DNA of 64,000 nucleotides, taken from the NCBI RefSeq assembly GCF_014773485.1, contig NZ_JACXBP010000010.1, positions 62,001-126,000 on the forward strand. The letters run 5' to 3'. The position numbers and the translations under genes are program-made. Source of the DNA: Erwinia aphidicola. GTDB lineage: Bacteria > Pseudomonadota > Gammaproteobacteria > Enterobacterales > Enterobacteriaceae. The notes beneath the pieces are model-generated. The model saw nothing but the letters and a program-made list of their open reading frames with translations, was not told the DNA's origin and ran no database searches. Position 1 is the first letter of the stretch; every line of letters begins with the position of its first letter. Of this stretch, positions 1-8,012 are shown in pieces.

Positions 1-1190
1 GCGCCTTTACGGCGGGTCATCTCACGCGCGCGGCGTGCAGCTTCACGCGCGCGCGCGGCGTCAATAATTTTACCCACGACGATTTTGGCATCGCCCGGGT
101 TTTCCAGCAGGTATTCAGACAGCAGTTCGTTCATCTGCTGCTCAACCGCCGATTTCACCTCGGAAGAGACCAGTTTATCTTTGGTCTGAGAGGAGAATTT
201 CGGGTCCGGCACTTTCACCGAAACCACGGCAATCAGCCCTTCACGCGCATCGTCACCGGTGGCGCTCACTTTGGCCTTCTTGCTGTAGCCTTCTTTATCC
301 ATGTAGGCGTTCAGGGTACGGGTCATGGCGGCGCGGAAGCCAGCCAGGTGCGTACCGCCGTCGCGCTGCGGGATGTTGTTGGTAAAGCAGTAGATGTTTT
401 CCTGGAAACCGTCGTTCCACTGCAGCGCCACTTCCACACCAATGCCGTCTTTCTCGGTTGAGAAATAGAACACATTCGGGTGGATCGGGGTTTTGTTCTT
501 ATTCAGATACTCAACGAACGCCTTGATACCACCTTCGTAGTGGTAATGGTCGTTCTTGCCGTCACGCTTGTCTTCCAGCTTGATTGATACGCCGGAGTTC
601 AGGAACGACAGCTCACGCAGACGCTTAGCCAGAATTTCGTATTCGAACTCGACCACGTTGGTAAAGGTCTGATGGCTTGGCCAGAAACGCACGCGCGTCC
701 CGGTCAGATCGGTTTCACCGGTCACGCTCAGCGGGGCCTGCGGCACGCCGTGCACGTAAATCTGCTGATGGACTTTGCCTTCACGGCGGATGGTCAGCTC
801 CAGTTTTTCCGACAGGGCGTTAACCACGGAAACCCCTACGCCGTGCAGGCCGCCGGAAACTTTGTATGAGTTATCATCGAACTTACCGCCCGCGTGCAGC
901 ACGGTCATGATCACTTCAGCGGCAGAGATACCCTCTTCTTCGTGGATGCCGGTTGGAATACCACGGCCATCATCGACAACGGAGACAGAGTTATCCGCAT
1001 GAATGGTAACCAGAATGTCTTTACAGTGACCGGCGAGCGCTTCGTCAATGGCGTTATCCACGACCTCAAATACCATGTGATGCAGACCGGTGCCGTCATC
1101 CGTATCGCCGATATACATACCCGGGCGCTTGCGTACCGCATCGAGCCCTTTTAGAACTTTGATACTGGAGGAGTCATAAGAATTCGACAT
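1..1190 (-). CDS. gyrB: DNA gyrase subunit B, N-terminal half (cut by window edge)
   Basis: GyrB is the ATPase subunit of DNA gyrase, which introduces negative supercoils. Only about 396 codons lie in the window; the family is about 804 residues long, so the C-terminal half lies beyond base 1. The start at 1190 gives MSNSYDSSSIKVLKGLDAVR, followed by the RPGMYIGDT and EVVDNAIDEALAG segments of the GHKL ATP-binding fold. The last visible residues match the arginine-rich ARRAREMTRRKG stretch that follows the transducer domain. The stop of GyrB is not visible. It is downstream of recF in the same direction, the usual dnaA-dnaN-recF-gyrB order, with 17 bases between recF's stop and its start. Confidence 0.97.
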   Translation of the reverse strand, partial: MSNSYDSSSIKVLKGLDAVRKRPGMYIGDTDDGTGLHHMVFEVVDNAIDEALAGHCKDILVTIHADNSVSVVDDGRGIPTGIHEEEGISAAEVIMTVLHAGGKFDDNSYKVSGGLHGVGVSVVNALSEKLELTIRREGKVHQQIYVHGVPQAPLSVTGETDLTGTRVRFWPSHQTFTNVVEFEYEILAKRLRELSFLNSGVSIKLEDKRDGKNDHYHYEGGIKAFVEYLNKNKTPIHPNVFYFSTEKDGIGVEVALQWNDGFQENIYCFTNNIPQRDGGTHLAGFRAAMTRTLNAYMDKEGYSKKAKVSATGDDAREGLIAVVSVKVPDPKFSSQTKDKLVSSEVKSAVEQQMNELLSEYLLENPGDAKIVVGKIIDAARAREAARRAREMTRRKG

Positions 1191-1207
1191 CAACTTTTCT
1201 CGCTCGT

Positions 1208-2293
1208 TTAATCTTCAGGTTGAACCGCTATTTTACCCTGTTCTACGTTGAACATCTTGCCCTTTTCATCAGTCATATCGAAGACATGCTCGGCCGCAAT
1301 GGCACTGACAAAAACCTGGGCCTGAGTGGCTTTTAAGCGCGCTGCCAGCAGGTGGCGGCGCGTTTCGTCCAGCTCAGAGGCAAAATCATCTATCAGATAC
1401 AGGCAACGTCGCCCGTTCTGTCGGGTGAGAAACTCACCCTGCGCCAGTCTCAGGGCGCACATCAGCAGCTTTAACTGGCCGCGAGACAGTAAATCTTCCA
1501 CCGGCGTCCCCTCAGCGCGAATACGAAAATCCGCCTTATGGGGGCCGCTGGCCGTGTAGGTCAATGCCCGATCGCGCTCAAAATTGCGTTCGAGCAGGTC
1601 GGCGTAATCACTCTCTTTGTCCCAGCCGCGCTGAAAGGAGAAGCTCAGCTGAAACTCCGGCAGAAACTGCGCGCAGGTGGCGTTGATATCCGCCGCTATC
1701 GCTTCGCTGTAGGCGGCACGCCAGGCGCTTATCTGCTCTGCCAGCGGTGCCAGCTCCTGGTCCCAGGCGCGGATCTGCTGGTAGCGCGACACCTGGCGCA
1801 GCGCGGCGTTGCGCTGCTTCAGCAGGCGACGCAGGTTGCTCCAGGCGTTGAAAAATCCCGGCTCGTTATGAAAACATCCCCAGTCGATATAAGCACGGCG
1901 GTACTTTGGGCCGCCGTTCAGCAGCGTAAAGCCCTCCGGGGTGATCAGCTGCATGGGCAGCATCTGCGCCAGCTCGGCCACTTTATGCCCGTCGCTGCCG
2001 TCAATGCGCACCTTGCTGTCACCGGCGCGGTTTTTCGTCAAGCCAACGGAAACTTCACGCTCGTTACCGGCAATACGCCCGTGCAGAACAAACGCATCCT
2101 GCTCGTGGCGGATCACGCGGCCCGCCTGCAGGCTGCGAAACGCCCGGCCATGCCCCAGGGTGTAAATCGCTTCCAGCACGCTGGTTTTACCGCTGCCGTT
2201 TGGCCCCACCAGGAAATTAAATCCCGGGGCCAGCGCCAGGTCCGCGTTTTCGATATTACGGAAGTCTTTGATAAGAAGGCGGGTTAAAGCCAT
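1208..2293 (-). CDS. recF: DNA replication and repair protein RecF
   Basis: RecF is an SMC-like ATPase that loads RecA at gaps with RecO and RecR. The 361-residue product begins MALTRLLIKDFRNIENADLA and has the Walker A motif GPNGSGKT near residue 30, the HGRAFRS segment after it, an LLSRGQLK signature and a Walker B-type LYLIDDFASELD near the C-terminus. A longer frame opens at 2353, but its extra 20 residues come from the palindromic repeat between recF and dnaN. I chose the start at 2293 because the family begins there. It lies between dnaN and gyrB in the usual operon. Confidence 0.97.
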   Translation of the reverse strand: MALTRLLIKDFRNIENADLALAPGFNFLVGPNGSGKTSVLEAIYTLGHGRAFRSLQAGRVIRHEQDAFVLHGRIAGNEREVSVGLTKNRAGDSKVRIDGSDGHKVAELAQMLPMQLITPEGFTLLNGGPKYRRAYIDWGCFHNEPGFFNAWSNLRRLLKQRNAALRQVSRYQQIRAWDQELAPLAEQISAWRAAYSEAIAADINATCAQFLPEFQLSFSFQRGWDKESDYADLLERNFERDRALTYTASGPHKADFRIRAEGTPVEDLLSRGQLKLLMCALRLAQGEFLTRQNGRRCLYLIDDFASELDETRRHLLAARLKATQAQVFVSAIAAEHVFDMTDEKGKMFNVEQGKIAVQPED

Positions 2294-2317
2294 GACACCG
2301 ATCCAGAGCAGCGGGAT

Positions 2318-2366
2318 GTAGGGGCCGCACATGTGCGGCCCTGGGTCAGGCATGCCTGACCCCTAC
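2318..2366. repeat. Compound palindromic intergenic repeat between dnaN and recF
   Basis: Two perfect hairpins lie side by side, GGCCGCAC-AT-GTGCGGCC and GGGTCAGG-CATG-CCTGACCC-type arms, bounded by GTAGGGG on the left (2318-2324) and CCCCTAC on the right (2360-2366), which can also pair with each other. Related elements occur at 7911, 25586, 31681, 49089 and 60088. It sits in the 97-base gap between dnaN and recF and would be transcribed in the operon mRNA. Confidence 0.8.
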
Positions 2367-2390
2367 GAAATATGGGGATTAAATCAGCAA

Positions 2391-3491
2391 TTACAATCTC
2401 ATCGGCATGACAACATAGGCCGCGGACTGACTGGCCGCATCTTCGATCTGCACGCTGGAAACGGAGTCGGTCAGCAGCAGACGCACGTTCTCGCACTTCA
2501 GCGCGTTGAGCACATCCAGCACGTAGCTGACGTTAAAGCCGATTTCGAGATCGCTGCCGCCGTAGGTGACATCCAGCATCTCTTCCGCTTCTTCCTGCTC
2601 CGGGTTATTCGCGGTAATTTTCAGCTGATTTTCGCTGATATACAGGCGAACGCCGCGGAACTTCTCGTTGGAGAGAATGGCGGCACGCGAGAAGGCCTGC
2701 TTCAGCAGATCGCAGCTGGCATCCAGCGTTTTGTCCGGATTCTTCGGCAATACGCGGCGATAGTCCGGGAAACGGCCATCAACCAGCTTCGAGGTAAAGA
2801 TAAAGTCACCCACGTGCGCACGAATATTGTTGCTGCCGATCTGCACCTGCAGTGGCGTGTCGCCACCGTCCAGCAGACGCACCAGCTCAATCACCCCTTT
2901 ACGCGGCACGATCACCGAATGGCTCGGCAGCGCCTGGCCGACCGGCATCGAGCAGACTGCCAGACGGTGCCCGTCGGTTGCCACGGTGCGCAGCTCTTCA
3001 CCTTCGGTTTCAAACAGCATCCCGTTGAGGTAGTAGCGCACGTCCTGATGAGCCATAGAGAACTGCGTGGCTTCGATCAGGCGCTTCATCGTCGCCTGCG
3101 GCAGAGTGAATTCAACCTCACTCTGCCAGTCGTCGAGGTTCGGGAAGTCGCTGGCGGGCAGGGTGGAGAGCGAGAAGCGGCTGCGGCCGGAGCGCACCAG
3201 CATTCTTTCGCCGTCCAGAATCACCGTGATCTCCGCACCTTCCGGCAGGCCACGGCAGATATCAAAGAATTTGCGCGCCGGAACGGTAGTCGCGCCCGGC
3301 TCGTGGTCCTGCGTCAGCGCAACGCGGGCCACCATCTCCATTTCTAAATCGGTGCCGGTCAGCAGTAGGGTGCCTTCATTAACCTGCAGCAGCAGGTTTC
3401 CGAGGATAGGCAGCGTCGGGCGGCCGCCTAACGGGCTGCTGACCTGCTGTAATGGCTTGAGTAAATGCTCGCGTTCTACAATAAATTTCAT
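2391..3491 (-). CDS. dnaN: DNA polymerase III sliding clamp (beta subunit)
   Basis: DnaN is the ring-shaped clamp that tethers DNA polymerase III and other partners to DNA. The 366-residue length is exactly that of the enterobacterial family. It begins MKFIVEREHLLKPLQQVSSP, keeps the LPILGNLLL and TDLEMEMVARV segments, and ends in the conserved AAYVVMPMRL that forms part of the partner-binding cleft. The dnaA stop lies two bases upstream of its start codon, so translation is probably coupled. Confidence 0.98.
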   Translation of the reverse strand: MKFIVEREHLLKPLQQVSSPLGGRPTLPILGNLLLQVNEGTLLLTGTDLEMEMVARVALTQDHEPGATTVPARKFFDICRGLPEGAEITVILDGERMLVRSGRSRFSLSTLPASDFPNLDDWQSEVEFTLPQATMKRLIEATQFSMAHQDVRYYLNGMLFETEGEELRTVATDGHRLAVCSMPVGQALPSHSVIVPRKGVIELVRLLDGGDTPLQVQIGSNNIRAHVGDFIFTSKLVDGRFPDYRRVLPKNPDKTLDASCDLLKQAFSRAAILSNEKFRGVRLYISENQLKITANNPEQEEAEEMLDVTYGGSDLEIGFNVSYVLDVLNALKCENVRLLLTDSVSSVQIEDAASQSAAYVVMPMRL

Positions 3492-3493
3492 AG

Positions 3494-4885
3494 TCAGGAA
3501 GATAATGTTCTGATGAGATTTGAGAAATCTTCTTTAATGTCGTGACTCTCTTCGCGCAGCTGCTCAATTTTTCGGCAGGCATGTAGCACGGTGGTATGGT
3601 CACGACCCCCGAAAGCATCACCGATTTCCGGCAGACTGTGGTTGGTCAGTTCTTTTGCCATCGCCATCGCCATCTGGCGCGGGCGGGCTACCGAGCGCGA
3701 ACGGCGCTTCGACAATAAATCGGCCACTTTGATTTTATAATACTCAGCGACGGTCTTCTGAATATTATCAATGGTGACCAGCTTCTCCTGCAAGGCCAGC
3801 AGATCGCGCAGCGCTTCGCGCACGAAATCGATGGTAATGGCCCGGCCGGTAAAGTTGGCATTAGCGATCACGCGGTTCAGCGCCCCTTCCAGCTCGCGCA
3901 CGTTAGAGCGCAGGCGCTTGGCAATAAAGAAGGCCACTTCGCCCGGCAGACGAATGTCGTTTTCGTCAGCCTTTTTCATCAGGATTGCCACGCGGGTTTC
4001 CAGTTCTGGCGGTTCGATCGCGACCGTCAGCCCCCAGCCGAAGCGGGATTTCAGTCGATCCTCAACGCCGTTGATCTCTTTCGGATAACGGTCTGAGGTC
4101 AGAATGATCTGCTGATTACCTTCCAGCAGGGCATTAAAGGTGTGGAAAAACTCTTCCTGCGATCGCTCTTTATTCGCAAAGAACTGAATGTCATCGATCA
4201 GCAGCGCATCAACCGAACGGTAGTAGCGCTTAAACTCTTCAATGGCGTTGTTCTGCAGCGCTTTGACCATGTCCTGCACAAAACGCTCGGAGTGCATGTA
4301 CACCACTTTGGCATTCGGCTTGCGCGCCATAATGCCGTTACCCACCGCGTGCAGCAGGTGCGTTTTACCCAGACCGGTGCCGCCATAAAGGAACAGCGGG
4401 TTGTAGGCTCCGCCAGGGTTATCCGCCACCTGACGTGCCGCCGCACGTGCCAGCTGGTTCGATTTACCCTCAACGAAGTTGTCAAAGTTGTGTTTAGTAT
4501 TGACGTTGGAGCGGTAGGAAAGCTCTGCCGGAGCCGGCATATTGTCCCAGCTTGGCCGCATCGGCGCCGGGCGGCTGATAATGCCTGGAGAGCTGGCATT
4601 GGCGCTGGCTAACACGGGCTGGCTGATGGCCTGCGCCACCGGCTTACTGCCGACTTCAAAACGCAGCAATGGCACATTGCTGCCGCAGAAGTCATTCAGC
4701 AAGGCATTAATATTATTCAGGTATTTATCCCGAACCCAGTCGAGTACAAAACGGTTTGGTGCATACAAGGCCAGCGTATTGTCATTCAGTTCGGCCTGCA
4801 AGGGGCGTATCCACATGCTGAATTCTGTGGCAGGTAGCTCATCCTGTAAACGGGCAAGACACTGTTGCCAAAGCGTTAGTGACAC
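3494..4885 (-). CDS. dnaA: Chromosomal replication initiator DnaA
   Basis: DnaA binds nonameric boxes at oriC and melts the origin; it also represses its own gene. In the 463-residue product, domain I begins LWQQCLARLQDELPATEFSM, the AAA+ domain has Walker A GGTGLGKTHLLHA and Walker B LLIDDIQFF, and the C-terminal DNA-binding domain has the signature GGRDHTTVLHACRKI. The start is GTG at 4885, which aligns with the E. coli start and has GGAG six bases upstream. A second in-frame GTG lies four codons earlier at 4897. dnaN follows two bases after the stop. Confidence 0.97.
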   Translation of the reverse strand: MSLTLWQQCLARLQDELPATEFSMWIRPLQAELNDNTLALYAPNRFVLDWVRDKYLNNINALLNDFCGSNVPLLRFEVGSKPVAQAISQPVLASANASSPGIISRPAPMRPSWDNMPAPAELSYRSNVNTKHNFDNFVEGKSNQLARAAARQVADNPGGAYNPLFLYGGTGLGKTHLLHAVGNGIMARKPNAKVVYMHSERFVQDMVKALQNNAIEEFKRYYRSVDALLIDDIQFFANKERSQEEFFHTFNALLEGNQQIILTSDRYPKEINGVEDRLKSRFGWGLTVAIEPPELETRVAILMKKADENDIRLPGEVAFFIAKRLRSNVRELEGALNRVIANANFTGRAITIDFVREALRDLLALQEKLVTIDNIQKTVAEYYKIKVADLLSKRRSRSVARPRQMAMAMAKELTNHSLPEIGDAFGGRDHTTVLHACRKIEQLREESHDIKEDFSNLIRTLSS

Positions 4886-5121
4886 GGCGGACTCCACTCG
4901 AAAAAGTTCGATAAGAAATAAAGGCGCTGAAGCGATAATTTCATCATTGTTGACGCATGCCGATGATACGCATGCGAACCGCTATCCGCGGTTACTCCGC
5001 CCGTCCCCGACATTGATACTACTTTCGGGTTAGGATCCGACCCGGGGATCGTTAGCGGAAGGGCGGATCATAGCGTAAAGCGCAGCAGAGATCTTCACTT
5101 TCTACACAGTTTTGATCCAAT

Positions 5122-5130
5122 TTATCCACA
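5122..5130 (+). promoter_or_regulatory. DnaA box in the dnaA promoter region
   Basis: A perfect TTATCCACA nonamer lies about 240 bases upstream of the dnaA start. E. coli has a DnaA box between its two dnaA promoters through which DnaA represses its own transcription, and the position here fits that role. Confidence 0.8.
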
Positions 5131-5272
5131 GGGGCGGATAGCGGGGATAAGTTTACGCCACCCTGCACAAAAGGCATTCAGGATCGTCTGCATTCGTTGA
5201 AATTTAATGGTGCCGTCACGTTATTGCCGCAAATGTGATGTAACAGGATCGCGAGAAGATCCTGCGCGATCC

Positions 5273-5300
5273 TTGCGCTTTTTACTGGACACCGTATAAT
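5273..5300 (+). promoter_or_regulatory. Sigma70 promoter upstream of rpmH (distal)
   Basis: TTGCGC (5273-5278) is followed after 16 bases by a perfect TATAAT (5295-5300). It points toward rpmH-rnpA, which starts 214 bases downstream. Confidence 0.65.
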
Positions 5301-5386
5301 TTGTGCCCCGGCGTGTGCGCCATGGCCGTTTTGGCTGTTTTTCGGTCACTACGGGCAATCAGGATGCGCTTTTCACGCGAAGTAAA

Positions 5387-5415
5387 TTGACTCTGGACTG
5401 TACAATTATTACAAT
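5387..5415 (+). promoter_or_regulatory. Sigma70 promoter upstream of rpmH (proximal)
   Basis: TTGACT (5387-5392) and TACAAT (5410-5415) are separated by exactly 17 bases, close to the sigma70 consensus. It is about 100 bases upstream of the rpmH start, as expected for a strong ribosomal-protein promoter. Confidence 0.7.
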
Positions 5416-5514
5416 CCCGCCTCTTTATTAAAGACACACTGAGGCGTCGGTCGTTTTTTCGGGCCAGATAACGCGTCACCAAGTGAAATTTTTCAAGTTT
5501 AGGTAGAAATCGCC

Positions 5515-5655
5515 ATGAAACGCACTTTTCAACCGTCCGTACTGAAGCGCAACCGTTCACACGGTTTCCGTGCTCGTATGGCAAATAAAAATGGTCGTCA
5601 GGTTCTGGCACGTCGTCGTGCTAAAGGCCGTTCTCGTCTGACCGTTTCTAAGTAA
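5515..5655 (+). CDS. rpmH: 50S ribosomal protein L34
   Basis: L34 is a small basic protein of the large ribosomal subunit. Translation from 5515 gives 46 residues, beginning MKRTFQPSVLKRNRSHGF and ending RRRAKGRSRLTVSK, the full family length. The ATG is preceded by AGGT in the region 5500-5504. rnpA follows 17 bases after the stop, the universal rpmH-rnpA pairing, and the two are probably cotranscribed from the upstream promoters. Confidence 0.98.
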   Translation: MKRTFQPSVLKRNRSHGFRARMANKNGRQVLARRRAKGRSRLTVSK

Positions 5656-5660
5656 TAAAA

Positions 5661-5682
5661 GCTAACCGCTGAGTGGTTAAGC
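5661..5682 (+). promoter_or_regulatory. Hairpin covering the rnpA start codon
   Basis: GCTAACC (5661-5667) can pair with GGTTAAGC (5675-5682), leaving a short loop that contains the start of the rnpA GTG codon at 5673. Such a structure could lower RnpA translation relative to L34 from the shared mRNA. The fold was judged by eye only. Confidence 0.45.
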
Positions 5683-6032
5683 TCGCATTTCCCAGGGAGT
5701 TACGTTTGTTAACTCCCACTCATTTCACTTTCGTCTTCCAGCAGCCACAACGGGCTGGCACGCCGCAAATCACCATACTCGGCCGCCTGAACACGCTGGG
5801 GCATCCCCGCATCGGTCTCACCGTCGCCAAAAAACATGTTAAACGTGCGCATGAACGCAACCGGATCAAGCGATTGACCCGCGAAAGCTTTCGTCTGCGT
5901 CAGCATGAATTACCGGCAATGGATTTTGTGATTGTGGCGAAAAAGGGTGTCGCGGATCTGGATAACCAGGCACTGACGGAAGCGTTGGAGAAACTATGGC
6001 GTCGTCACTGTCGCCTGGCTCGCGGCTCTTAA
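5673..6032 (+). CDS. rnpA: Ribonuclease P protein component
   Basis: RnpA is the protein cofactor of RNase P, which trims the 5' ends of pre-tRNAs together with the M1 RNA. The 119-residue product starts at GTG (VVKLAFPRELRLLTP) and carries the family signature with the basic RNR motif in HERNRIKRLTRESFR near residue 65. The length equals that of enterobacterial RnpA. Its 3' end overlaps yidD by 37 bases in another frame, an arrangement conserved in this order. Confidence 0.97.
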   Translation: MVKLAFPRELRLLTPTHFTFVFQQPQRAGTPQITILGRLNTLGHPRIGLTVAKKHVKRAHERNRIKRLTRESFRLRQHELPAMDFVIVAKKGVADLDNQALTEALEKLWRRHCRLARGS

Positions 6033-6238
6033 TCGGGCTGATTCGCGTTTATCAGCGCGTGATCAGCCCGCTTTTAGGTCCCCATTGCCGTTTCCATCCC
6101 ACCTGTTCTCAATACGGTATTGAGGCATTGCGCAGGTTCGGATTGGTAAAAGGGTGTTGGTTGACGCTAAGACGCATATTAAAATGCCACCCTTTAAACC
6201 AGGGTGGCGACGACCCGGTGCCGCCACATAACCATTGA
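5996..6238 (+). CDS. yidD: Membrane protein insertion efficiency factor YidD
   Basis: YidD is a small membrane-associated protein that helps YidC-dependent insertion of inner-membrane proteins. The 80 residues include the family core RVYQRVISPLLGPHCRFHPTCSQYG with its three-cysteine pattern and end in CHPLNQGGDDPVPP. E. coli YidD is about five residues longer at the C-terminus. It overlaps the end of rnpA and lies 18 bases before yidC, so the three genes are very likely translated from one message. Confidence 0.95.
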   Translation: MASSLSPGSRLLIGLIRVYQRVISPLLGPHCRFHPTCSQYGIEALRRFGLVKGCWLTLRRILKCHPLNQGGDDPVPPHNH

Positions 6239-6256
6239 TCTCAGAGAACATTAACG

Positions 6257-7903
6257 ATGGATTCGCAACGCAATCTTTTTCTCATCGCTTTTCTGTTCGT
6301 GTCCTTTATGATCTGGCAAGCCTGGCAGACGGACCACGCTCCGCAGCCATTGCAGACCCAGACCACGCAGAACACGACCAGCGCTGCCGGTGATGCCGCT
6401 AATCAGGGTGTACCTGCCAGCGGACAGGGCAAAACGATCACCGTTAAGACCGATGTCCTGTCTTTAAACATCAATACCCGCGGTGGCGATATTGATCAGG
6501 CACAGCTGCTGACTTACCCGGACAAACTGGGTTCAGACCAGCCTTTCCAGCTGCTGGAAACCACACCAGGCTTCCTGTATCAGGCACAAAGTGGCCTGAC
6601 CGGTCGTAATGGCCCGGATAACCCGGCCAATGGTGCGCGCCCTCTGTACACCAGCAGCCAGGATCACTTCGAACTGGCAGAAGGCCAGAGCGAACTGCGT
6701 ATCCCGCTGACCTTTACCGCTGAAAACGGCGCGACCTACACCAAGACCTTCGTCCTGAAGCGCGGCGAGTACGCGATCACCGTCGATTATCAGGTCAACA
6801 ACGCCACCCAGCAGCCGCTGGAAGTGTCGATGTTTGGTCAGCTGAAGCAGACCATTGATCTGCCGAAGCATCGCGATACCGGCAGCAACAACTTTGCGTT
6901 GCATACTTTCCGCGGTGCGGCTTACTCCAGCAGTGAGACCAACTACGAGAAGTACAAATTCGACAAGATCAGCGATAACGAAAACCTGAGCACCACCACC
7001 ACCAACGGTTGGGTGGCGATGATGCAGCAGTATTTCGCCACCGCATGGGTTCCGCAGACTGCGGGCAGCAACACGCTTTACACCAGTAACCTGGGTAATG
7101 GTATTGCCGCAATCGGCTACAAATCTGCGCCAGTGACCATTGCGCCGGGTTCTCAGCAGCAGCTGGCTGCGACCCTGTGGGTTGGCCCGGAAATTCAGGA
7201 CAAAATGGCGGCGGTTGCCCCACACCTGGATCTGACCGTGGATTATGGCTGGCTGTGGTTTATCTCCCAGCCGCTGTTTAAGCTGCTGAAGTTCCTGCAC
7301 AGCTTTATCGGTAACTGGGGCTTCTCAATTATCGTTATCACCTTCATCGTGCGCGGCATCATGTACCCGCTGACCAAAGCGCAGTACACCTCGATGGCCA
7401 AAATGCGCATGCTGCAGCCGAAGATTCAGGCAATGCGTGAGCGTTTAGGTGAAGACAAGCAGAAGATGAGCCAGGAGATGATGGCGCTGTACAAAGCGGA
7501 GAAAGTGAACCCGCTTGGCGGCTGTCTGCCACTGGTTATCCAGATGCCTATCTTCCTGGCACTGTACTACATGCTGATGGGCTCGGTGGAACTGCGCCAT
7601 GCGCCGTTTGCACTGTGGATCCATGACCTGTCCGCACAGGACCCGTACTACATCCTGCCGATCCTGATGGGTATCACGATGTTCTTCATTCAGAAGATGT
7701 CGCCAACCACCGTGACCGACCCGATGCAGCAGAAGATCATGACCTTTATGCCGGTCATCTTCACCGTGTTCTTCCTGTGGTTCCCGTCTGGTCTGGTGCT
7801 GTACTACATCGTCAGTAACCTGGTGACCATTCTCCAGCAGCAGCTGATTTATCGCGGGCTGGAAAAACGTGGTCTGCACAGCCGCGACAAGAAAAAAGCG
7901 TAA
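6257..7903 (+). CDS. yidC: Membrane protein insertase YidC
   Basis: YidC inserts and folds inner-membrane proteins, alone or with SecYEG. The 548-residue length matches E. coli. An N-terminal transmembrane anchor (LFLIAFLFVSFMIW) is followed by the large periplasmic domain (roughly residues 30-340). The conserved insertase core follows, starting at LHSFIGNWGFSIIVITFIVRG with the hydrophilic-groove arginine, then the cytosolic hairpin rich in methionine and lysine, and the remaining membrane helices. It ends in a lysine-rich tail. The product is needed for assembly of F-type ATP synthase subunits encoded elsewhere in this window. Confidence 0.98.
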   Translation: MDSQRNLFLIAFLFVSFMIWQAWQTDHAPQPLQTQTTQNTTSAAGDAANQGVPASGQGKTITVKTDVLSLNINTRGGDIDQAQLLTYPDKLGSDQPFQLLETTPGFLYQAQSGLTGRNGPDNPANGARPLYTSSQDHFELAEGQSELRIPLTFTAENGATYTKTFVLKRGEYAITVDYQVNNATQQPLEVSMFGQLKQTIDLPKHRDTGSNNFALHTFRGAAYSSSETNYEKYKFDKISDNENLSTTTTNGWVAMMQQYFATAWVPQTAGSNTLYTSNLGNGIAAIGYKSAPVTIAPGSQQQLAATLWVGPEIQDKMAAVAPHLDLTVDYGWLWFISQPLFKLLKFLHSFIGNWGFSIIVITFIVRGIMYPLTKAQYTSMAKMRMLQPKIQAMRERLGEDKQKMSQEMMALYKAEKVNPLGGCLPLVIQMPIFLALYYMLMGSVELRHAPFALWIHDLSAQDPYYILPILMGITMFFIQKMSPTTVTDPMQQKIMTFMPVIFTVFFLWFPSGLVLYYIVSNLVTILQQQLIYRGLEKRGLHSRDKKKA

Positions 7904-7910
7904 TTTGTCC

Positions 7911-7934
7911 GTAGGGGCGAGGCATGCCTCGCCC
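7911..7934. repeat. Short palindromic repeat after yidC
   Basis: GTAGGG is followed by the perfect palindrome GCGAGGCATGCCTCGC and CC. It is a single-hairpin member of the dispersed family seen at 2318, 25586, 31681, 49089 and 60088. The same GCGAGGCATGCCTCGC core recurs at 60124. Confidence 0.75.
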
Positions 7935-7964
7935 GTGCTAAATTTCGGCACAATGCTTACACTA

Positions 7965-7991
7965 AGGCGGTCATCATGACCGCCTTTTTTT
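7965..7991 (+). terminator. Rho-independent terminator after yidC
   Basis: AGGCGGTCA pairs perfectly with TGACCGCCT around a three-base loop, followed by a run of seven T. It closes the rpmH-rnpA-yidD-yidC unit 22 bases before mnmE. Confidence 0.85.
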
Positions 7992-8012
7992 ATCTTAAAA
8001 AGAGAGTTCAAC

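Larger units (their letters stand above)
4886..5514. other. dnaA-rpmH divergent intergenic region
   Basis: This 629-base gap separates divergent dnaA and rpmH. It holds a perfect DnaA box at 5122, several GATC sites near 5031-5050 and 5091, a possible minus-strand -10 (TATGAT) at 5067-5072 for dnaA, and two good plus-strand promoters for rpmH. I see no protein-coding gene in it. Confidence 0.7.

Noticed and set aside
2331..3347. A 338-codon open frame on the plus strand opposite dnaN
   Set aside because: It lies wholly antisense to dnaN and its translation is rich in H, Q and R, typical of a shadow of a GC-rich gene.
5282..5611. A 109-codon minus-strand frame across the rpmH leader
   Set aside because: It overlaps rpmH and its promoters and shows no protein-like pattern.
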